From the IMG/VR virus record IMGVR_UViG_3300037070_001864, positions 1 to 49,577 of that record: a stretch of DNA of 49,577 nt, one strand, 5' to 3'. The stretch's first letter is position 1. Each line of letters begins with the position of its first letter. The position numbers were made by a program, and so were the translations under genes. Shown here in pieces: positions 46,121 to 49,577 of the stretch. The notes under the pieces are model-generated. The model was given only the letters and a program-made list of their open reading frames with translations. It did no database searches and had not been told where the DNA came from. The stretch comes from a virus.

Positions 46121-46640
46121 CTCCTCCCCTCACGTGCGTCCACACCACCGCTTGAAACTGCGCGGTGGTCAAAGCGGTCATGCTCGCGGCCTCTCTCAAA
46201 GCAGCCGCACACCTTTCGTACTCTTTCGCGCTACACCCGCGCTTTCCCCAATCCAGCGCGTGCAGCATCCACGTGTCGATGACGGCCGCGTCCTCGTGGC
46301 CCATCATCGCCCTGTAGAAGTTCGTCACCTTGGGTCCACCTAGCACCCGCAGTGGTCGCTCGCCCTGCCAGATACGCCAAGCCTTCAGCTCGTTCGCACC
46401 CGTCTGGCCGGTGCACGTTCCGGTGGCCATCATGTCGGCGGCCATCGCCTTGTTCCGGTGCCACTGCACCTGGGGCGACAGCGCCGCGATGATGCCCGCG
46501 GGTCGCGCGAGTCCACCGCCGTGCTCGCGTGCCAGGGAGCGTGCGAACCTCCGCGACTCCCGGTACCAACCGGCGGCCTCGTCGTGCCCCGCGTCCTCGT
46601 AGTGCCCGAGGAGCCGAAGCACCATGTCGTCGTGCTCCAA
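46113..46640 (-). CDS. HhH-GPD-like / DUF7178-type protein
   Basis: A 175-aa protein. TTG 46640 is chosen: GGAGGTGAG lies 4-8 bases upstream and the first ATG is 15 bases further in. IIAALSPQVQWHRNK (about 48-62) and GGPKVTNFYRAMMG..DAAVIDTWMLHAL (about 100-127) resemble a phage family distantly like helix-hairpin-helix DNA glycosylases, with the Asp of VIDTW in the catalytic position. A base-excision or DNA-binding role is an inference. The reading frame extends upstream through a structured intergenic region, which is not coding. Confidence 0.6.
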   Translation of the reverse strand: MEHDDMVLRLLGHYEDAGHDEAAGWYRESRRFARSLAREHGGGLARPAGIIAALSPQVQWHRNKAMAADMMATGTCTGQTGANELKAWRIWQGERPLRVLGGPKVTNFYRAMMGHEDAAVIDTWMLHALDWGKRGCSAKEYERCAAALREAASMTALTTAQFQAVVWTHVRGGGE

Positions 46641-46670
46641 CCGTCTCACCTCCTTCCTAGTGCCGAAGGC

Positions 46671-46732
46671 CGAGCAAGTAAAGCGGGCGTCAAAGCCGGT
46701 ACTCCCGGTCAGTGCCCGTACGGTCTTGCTCG
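46671..46732 (-). other. Nested inverted repeat in intergenic region
   Basis: CGAGCAAG (46671-46678) pairs with CTTGCTCG (46725-46732); inside, CGGGC pairs with GCCCG and CCGG with CCGG, giving a 62-base structured RNA between two minus-strand genes. It is preceded by GCGGTG after the stop codon, as at the other right-arm junctions. Confidence 0.6.
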
Positions 46733-46741
46733 ACCCACCGC

Positions 46742-47140
46742 CTAGGACGGCGTTATCTGCGTGATGTCCACCTCGATGTCCGCGCCCAGCCCTGCGTCGC
46801 GGATGTCCTCCAACGCCCCCTCCAGGAGCGCGTCCCCGAACACCACCTCGATGTTGTACGGTGAGAGGTCCCCGCCCAGTTCTTCCAGGTCGAGGTCCCA
46901 CTCGTTGGCGTTCACGTCGAAGTCCCCTGTCAGGGTGTACCGGACGTTGAACTTCAAGTTGGACGGTGCCACCTCTGTCGCGTCGGTCACGACCAGCCGC
47001 TCCGCGAGTACCTCGCGGACCGCGTCGGCCAAGAACGAGTGACGTGAGGTGTCCACCTCCAGGTTCACGAACGAGAACGACACTAGCTCGTCGTCGTCGT
47101 CCTTGACCCCGGTGAAGTACCCATGCCCGTTCACCTTCAT
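46742..47140 (-). CDS. Hypothetical protein, 132 aa
   Basis: ATG 47140 with GGAAGGAGGTGACAAC upstream, a perfect Shine-Dalgarno. Acidic beta-rich protein (YFTGVKDDDDELVSFSFVNLEVD, TLTGDFDVNANEWDLDLEELGGD). Flanked by hairpin junctions on both sides, hence translated independently rather than by overlap. Unrecognised. Confidence 0.7.
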   Translation of the reverse strand: MKVNGHGYFTGVKDDDDELVSFSFVNLEVDTSRHSFLADAVREVLAERLVVTDATEVAPSNLKFNVRYTLTGDFDVNANEWDLDLEELGGDLSPYNIEVVFGDALLEGALEDIRDAGLGADIEVDITQITPS

Positions 47141-47163
47141 GTTGTCACCTCCTTCCGTCGGTC

Positions 47164-47190
47164 AGCGCAGGGGCCCGTGGCCCCCACGCT
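47164..47190 (-). other. Intergenic hairpin A
   Basis: AGCG-CA-GGGGC / GCCCC-CA-CGCT stem with CCGTG loop, between two minus-strand genes; its 5' side follows CGGTGAGCG including the upstream stop codon, and AAGGAGGTGA follows on the 3' side. Confidence 0.7.
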
Positions 47191-47459
47191 CACCGCCGGA
47201 CCAGTGTGCCGATGTACCGGCCCACCTGCTCCCACGCGGTCACGGTCTCGACCCTCGCGGCCCTGATGACCTCCAGGTTCTCGTAGTCCGAGTCTAGACG
47301 GCCAGTGTCGATGGCCGTGCGGTACTCCCGCTCGGCCGACGCCAGGGTCAGCCGTGCCGACTCTAGGTGCGCCCACGCGCGCTCGCGCGCGTGCCGCGAC
47401 CGTTCCAACGGCGAGTACGTTGATTCAGCGTACTCTGTCACGTCCTCCAGGTTCGTCAT
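47190..47459 (-). CDS. Helical hypothetical protein, 89 aa
   Basis: ATG 47459, five bases after AAGGAGGTGA. Long amphipathic helices (SRHARERAWAHLESARLTLASAEREYRTAIDTG..) predict a two-helix coiled coil. The stop TGA lies in the CGGTGAGCG junction motif. Unrecognised. Confidence 0.7.
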   Translation of the reverse strand: MTNLEDVTEYAESTYSPLERSRHARERAWAHLESARLTLASAEREYRTAIDTGRLDSDYENLEVIRAARVETVTAWEQVGRYIGTLVRR

Positions 47460-47472
47460 GTCACCTCCTTCC

Positions 47473-47508
47473 GACTGTCACCGCCCGGCACCGTGATGCC
47501 GGACAGTC
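47473..47508 (-). other. Intergenic hairpin B
   Basis: Outer stem ACTGT/ACAGT and inner stem CCGGCA/TGCCGG, with GCGGTGA on both sides of the element on the minus strand, followed by CGGAAGGAGGTGA and ATG. Confidence 0.7.
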
Positions 47509-47529
47509 ACCGCCGCAGGGGCTGCGCTG

Positions 47530-47700
47530 TCAGCGCCAGTCCACCTTCACGTCGATGCCCATCTCCGCGAACAGTCGGGCGTAATCGTCCTTGTCCGCAG
47601 GAGACAGCGCCTTCACCTGCTTTGCGAAGTCCGTCAAGGACTCGCCCGGTAGGCGCAGGTTCTGGTTCAAAGCCTTGATGAGCGTCACCTCGTCGGCCAT
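47530..47700 (-). CDS. Small helical protein, 56 aa
   Basis: ATG 47700 after AAGGAGGTGAGGCAAG. Sequence MADEVTLIKALNQNL, LPGESLTDFAKQVKALSPADK and DDYARLFAEMGIDVKVDWR: a compact helical domain of unknown role. Clear coding signals and flanking hairpin junctions make it real although short. Confidence 0.75.
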   Translation of the reverse strand: MADEVTLIKALNQNLRLPGESLTDFAKQVKALSPADKDDYARLFAEMGIDVKVDWR

Positions 47701-47735
47701 CTTGCCTCACCTCCTTCCACCTGAACGTTGGCGGC

Positions 47736-47760
47736 CTCCCCTCGACGGTGGTGAGGGGAG
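47736..47760 (-). other. Intergenic hairpin C
   Basis: CTCCCCTC (47736-47743) and GAGGGGAG (47753-47760) form a perfect 8-bp stem with a 9-base loop between minus-strand genes. This copy lacks the GCGGTGA word seen at the other junctions. Confidence 0.7.
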
Positions 47761-47771
47761 ACCGTCAGTGC

Positions 47772-48089
47772 TCAGACGAACACCACCTTGCCAGCGGTGT
47801 ATTCGCTGCTCACTGCCACCGCCTCCTGCCGGTAGCTCACACCCAGGAGCGCGAGCACGCGCTCCATGTCGGCGTGCACCTCCCTGCTGGGCGCGTCCTC
47901 CGCGATGATGGTGTACGCGGTTTCGAACCCCCACTGCGGGCTCCAACCCGTACCCTCGCCGAAGAAGTAGACGGCCTCGCAGTGCTCATCGACGATGCCG
48001 AACAGGCTGTCCCGGAAGGATGCCCAGGTCTCGTCGTTGAGCGGCGCGCCGTCGGCCACGTTGCGGCCGATGGTCACGGTCGTTGTCAT
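47772..48089 (-). CDS. Hypothetical protein, 105 aa
   Basis: ATG 48089 after GAAGGAGGTGAGACC. Alpha/beta character (ATG TTTVTIGRNVADG.., VYFFGEGTGWSPQWGFETAYTIIAED, DMERVLALLGVSYRQEAVAVSSEYTAG). Small single-domain early protein; no family recognised. Confidence 0.65.
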   Translation of the reverse strand: MTTTVTIGRNVADGAPLNDETWASFRDSLFGIVDEHCEAVYFFGEGTGWSPQWGFETAYTIIAEDAPSREVHADMERVLALLGVSYRQEAVAVSSEYTAGKVVFV

Positions 48090-48118
48090 GGTCTCACCTC
48101 CTTCACCTCAGTCGGTCG

Positions 48119-48151
48119 GCGTTTCCCCGTGCCCGTCGAACGGGGAAGCGC
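48119..48151 (-). other. Intergenic hairpin D
   Basis: TTCCCCG (48123-48129) pairs with CGGGGAA (48141-48147), extended by GC pairs at the base. On the minus strand the order is TAG stop, GCGGTGAGCG, hairpin, then GAAGGAGGTGA and ATG 48089. Confidence 0.75.
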
Positions 48152-48158
48152 TCACCGC

Positions 48159-48317
48159 CTAGATGGCCGCGCCGGTAGAGTACGTCACCTGCTCCAACGT
48201 GGCCAGCTGCTCCAGCGCCACGTCGTCCGGCAGCTCCAGGATGCCCGCGTACGGGTCCCAGCCGTGCACCTCCACGGCCTCAACGGCCGCAGGGTCGATG
48301 TAGTCTCGCACCATCAT
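48159..48317 (-). CDS. Small acidic protein, 52 aa
   Basis: ATG 48317 (a second ATG follows) with GAGGAGGTGAC just upstream. Sequence MMVRDYIDPAAVEAVEVHGWD then PYAGILELPDDVALEQLATL and ending STGAAI. Acidic and helical; unrecognised. Confidence 0.7.
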   Translation of the reverse strand: MMVRDYIDPAAVEAVEVHGWDPYAGILELPDDVALEQLATLEQVTYSTGAAI

Positions 48318-48336
48318 GTCACCTCCTCAGGTAGTC

Positions 48337-48375
48337 AGCGCCGCGCACCGTTGCCGGTGGATGGTGCGCGACGCT
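48337..48375 (-). other. Intergenic hairpin E
   Basis: CGCGCACC (48342-48349) pairs perfectly with GGTGCGCG (48363-48370); AGCG/CGCT extend the base. Minus-strand order: TGA stop, GGCGGTGAGCG, hairpin, CGCTGAC, GAGGAGGTGAC, ATG. Confidence 0.75.
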
Positions 48376-48382
48376 CACCGCC

Positions 48383-48574
48383 TCAGATGATGCCCAGTAC
48401 CAGGAGCGGGGAGCGGTAGCCTTCGGGGCACACCCCGTCAGGCTCGACCGAGCACCCGTCGTACGTCTCGTACGGTCCGTCGGCCAGCTCGTCCCACTCG
48501 GCCGTCTCCAGCCACTCGGCCGCGTACTCGGCCTCCAGCTCGCGCCTCTCGGCCGCGGTAAGGTCGTAGTCCAT
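48383..48574 (-). CDS. Acidic protein, 63 aa
   Basis: ATG 48574 after GAGAGGGGGTGACGAT. N-terminal helix (MDYDLTAAERRELEAEYAAEW) then an acidic segment with two Cys (GCSVEPDGVCPEG) and a hydrophobic end (LLVLGII). Could be a small inhibitor of a host nucleic-acid enzyme; unproven. Confidence 0.65.
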   Translation of the reverse strand: MDYDLTAAERRELEAEYAAEWLETAEWDELADGPYETYDGCSVEPDGVCPEGYRSPLLVLGII

Positions 48575-48588
48575 ATCGTCACCCCCTC

Positions 48589-48666
48589 TCAGGATGCCAG
48601 GGCGAACACGACCGACAGCACGAACACGACCACGCTCAACACGAGCGCTGTCACGAACCCCGTCAT
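48589..48666 (-). CDS. 25-aa transmembrane micropeptide
   Basis: ATG 48666 to TGA 48589, with GGAAGGTGG 5 bases upstream. Almost entirely one hydrophobic helix: TALVLSVVVFVLSVVFALA flanked by MTGFV and S. It overlaps the previous gene stop by 4 bp, which supports translation. Possibly an early membrane-acting peptide. Confidence 0.55.
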   Translation of the reverse strand: MTGFVTALVLSVVVFVLSVVFALAS

Positions 48667-48842
48667 CGCGTCCACCTTCCGTCTCGTTGCACCTTCTGAA
48701 CCAGCGCGTCGCGCTCGCGCGCGACGTGCCACCCGTACCGCCACCCTGCTAGGGTGCCGTCGGGAGTCTGTAGCGGCACGACGTGAAGCGCGGCGGTCGC
48801 CCGCCGCGCCTCCGCGCGCCTCGTGTGGTCGGTCCTACTCAT
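48663..48842 (-). CDS. Small basic protein, 59 aa
   Basis: ATG 48842 inside the end of the upstream gene (ATGAGTAG). Arg-rich N-terminus (SRTDHTRRAEARRATAALH) then a beta hairpin with Trp (GTLAGWRYGWHVARERDAL). Probably nucleic-acid-binding; unrecognised. Confidence 0.6.
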   Translation of the reverse strand: MSRTDHTRRAEARRATAALHVVPLQTPDGTLAGWRYGWHVARERDALVQKVQRDGRWTR

Positions 48843-49206
48843 CGGCCAGCCAGTCGGCCGTGCCGACGGTCCGACGCTCCGCCGCGCGCTTGTCCTCGCG
48901 CTGGATACGCCGTACGTCCGCGTCATACTTCCGTAGCCGCGCGCGTTCCGCGGTGTCGCGTTCGCGCGTTGCCGTACGGTCCCGGTCGCGATTCTCACGG
49001 TGGGCGAGCATCTCCACGATGCGCCAGCCGCGCTCGACTTGTAGCGAGTGCTCGCGCGCCGTCCGACGCTCGTCGCGGACGATGCGCGCCTGTCGCGTGC
49101 ACTGTTCCTTGACGGCCTCGGCCGGGCGCGTCACCCGAACGGACCTAGCCTCCACCAGCGACATCGTCACTAGTTGAGGCCGACCCGATGCGTGATAGCG
49201 TGCCAT
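48835..49206 (-). CDS. Arg-rich coiled-coil protein, first right-arm gene
   Basis: A 123-aa highly basic helical protein (many RxxR repeats such as RENRDRDRTATRERDTAERARLRK). ATG 49206 after GGGAGTGAGGACCG. As the promoter-proximal gene of the leftward early operon it may act first in infection, perhaps binding DNA or RNA. Composition bias makes family assignment impossible by eye. Confidence 0.6.
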   Translation of the reverse strand: MARYHASGRPQLVTMSLVEARSVRVTRPAEAVKEQCTRQARIVRDERRTAREHSLQVERGWRIVEMLAHRENRDRDRTATRERDTAERARLRKYDADVRRIQREDKRAAERRTVGTADWLADE

Positions 49207-49483
49207 CGGTCCTCACTCCCTCGCGTCCCTCGCGTCTCGGCCGAGGGTCCCGGCGCCGTCCGTTGGTCGGTGGCGCTTCGCTGAGTATGGCAGGGTCGGG
49301 CGCCCGTGGCAGTGTCGCGCATCACTAGGGCGGCGTGCCGTTGGTCACATGGTGGCAGTGTTAGGCATCACTCGCACACGGTGACGCAGGGCACAGGCAC
49401 GGTGTGACGTACGACACAGTCCTCCGTACTAGTACGTATGCGTGTGGGTGTGTGGGGGCACAACAGCTTTCGCACGTTGGTGC
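49207..49483 (-). promoter_or_regulatory. Right-end control region for the leftward operon
   Basis: No gene. It contains two 21-bp direct repeats GTGGCAGTGT-NNN-GCATCACT (49306-49326 and 49352-49372, 18 of 21 identical), 46 bp apart, and a perfect 12-bp palindrome CGTACTAGTACG (49425-49436), plus G/T-rich tracts. It sits upstream of the first minus-strand gene, so it should hold the early promoter and operators. No good -35/-10 pair is evident, and the P1-P4 motif is absent. Confidence 0.6.
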
Positions 49484-49558
49484 GCGAACGACCTAAGCCC
49501 CATGGCCTAGGCGGGACGGACCACCACCCCATGCTTTGGGCCTAGGTCCGATGGGTCT
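49484..49558. repeat. Right copy of 75-bp terminal direct repeat
   Basis: Identical to 9-83. After it come TTTTCCCC and the adapter-like end, while the left copy is followed by ACACACC. See the left copy for internal structure. Confidence 0.9.
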
Positions 49559-49566
49559 TTTTCCCC

Positions 49567-49577
49567 AGATCGGAAGA
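49567..49577. other. Illumina adapter remnant
   Basis: The final 11 bases AGATCGGAAGA equal the start of the common Illumina TruSeq adapter sequence. This is untrimmed library adapter, not phage DNA; it shows that many fragments ended close to here or that the contig end was not trimmed. Confidence 0.9.

Noticed and set aside
1-49577. Single-subunit RNA polymerase expected from the T7-like virion genes
   Set aside because: No open frame of suitable length or motif remains unassigned, so the phage must use host RNA polymerase.

Overview
The window looks like the essentially complete genome of a virulent, tailed double-stranded DNA phage of podovirus type infecting a high-GC Actinobacterium. 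A Streptomyces-like host is an inference from the GC-rich coding sequence, frequent GTG/TTG starts, perfect AAGGAGGTGA-type ribosome binding sites and a near-leaderless polymerase transcript. No integrase, excisionase or recognisable immunity repressor was seen, and no phage RNA polymerase, so this is not a T7-type (autographivirus) layout although the virion genes are T7/P22-like. A 75-bp direct repeat is present at both ends (9-83 and 49484-49558), and the last 11 bases equal the start of the Illumina TruSeq adapter, so the extreme right end is partly a sequencing artefact.

Layout. (1) 1-384: non-coding left end with terminal repeat, promoter and structured leader. (2) 385-31092, plus strand: the late operon, in the order packaging (small-terminase candidate, TerL), portal, a 23-tRNA array with one small gene inside it, scaffold, major capsid, decoration-like proteins, head-tail adaptor, tail fibre and lectin-like proteins, tail nozzle with a carbohydrate-binding insert, three internal virion proteins (one a zinc-protease-like protein, one of 2057 aa with two ADP-ribosyltransferase-like regions), M15 peptidase lysin and four small membrane proteins. 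A strong bidirectional terminator lies at 31119-31148. (3) 31169-38663, minus strand: nucleotide metabolism and replication (deoxynucleotide kinase, deoxyribonucleotidase, RecA-fold helicase, Cas4/RecB-like exonuclease, archaeo-eukaryotic-type primase, Hjc-like nuclease) ending in a secreted Ig-like protein. (4) 38851-42440, plus strand: family A DNA polymerase followed by small genes and a second PD-(D/E)XK nuclease. (5) 42418-49206, minus strand: about 25 small, mostly unrecognised genes, probably early host-takeover functions, several separated by intergenic hairpins placed just before perfect Shine-Dalgarno sequences. (6) 49207-49483: non-coding control region with direct repeats and a palindrome.

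The most notable features are three. First, the tRNA array decodes all 20 amino acids in about 2 kb inside the structural operon of a phage of only about 49.5 kb; several tRNAs have odd structures. Second, one promoter-like motif, CCTGACA[G/T]AACC[T/C]ACTAT[T/A]GTG, stands in front of the late operon, both leftward replication transcripts and the polymerase operon, with related TAACAG/CTGTTA half-sites nearby, suggesting one regulator coordinates them. Third, the right arm uses a repeated stop - GCGGTGA - hairpin - AAGGAGGTGA - start junction. Functions are assigned from motifs and gene order only; no database search was possible.
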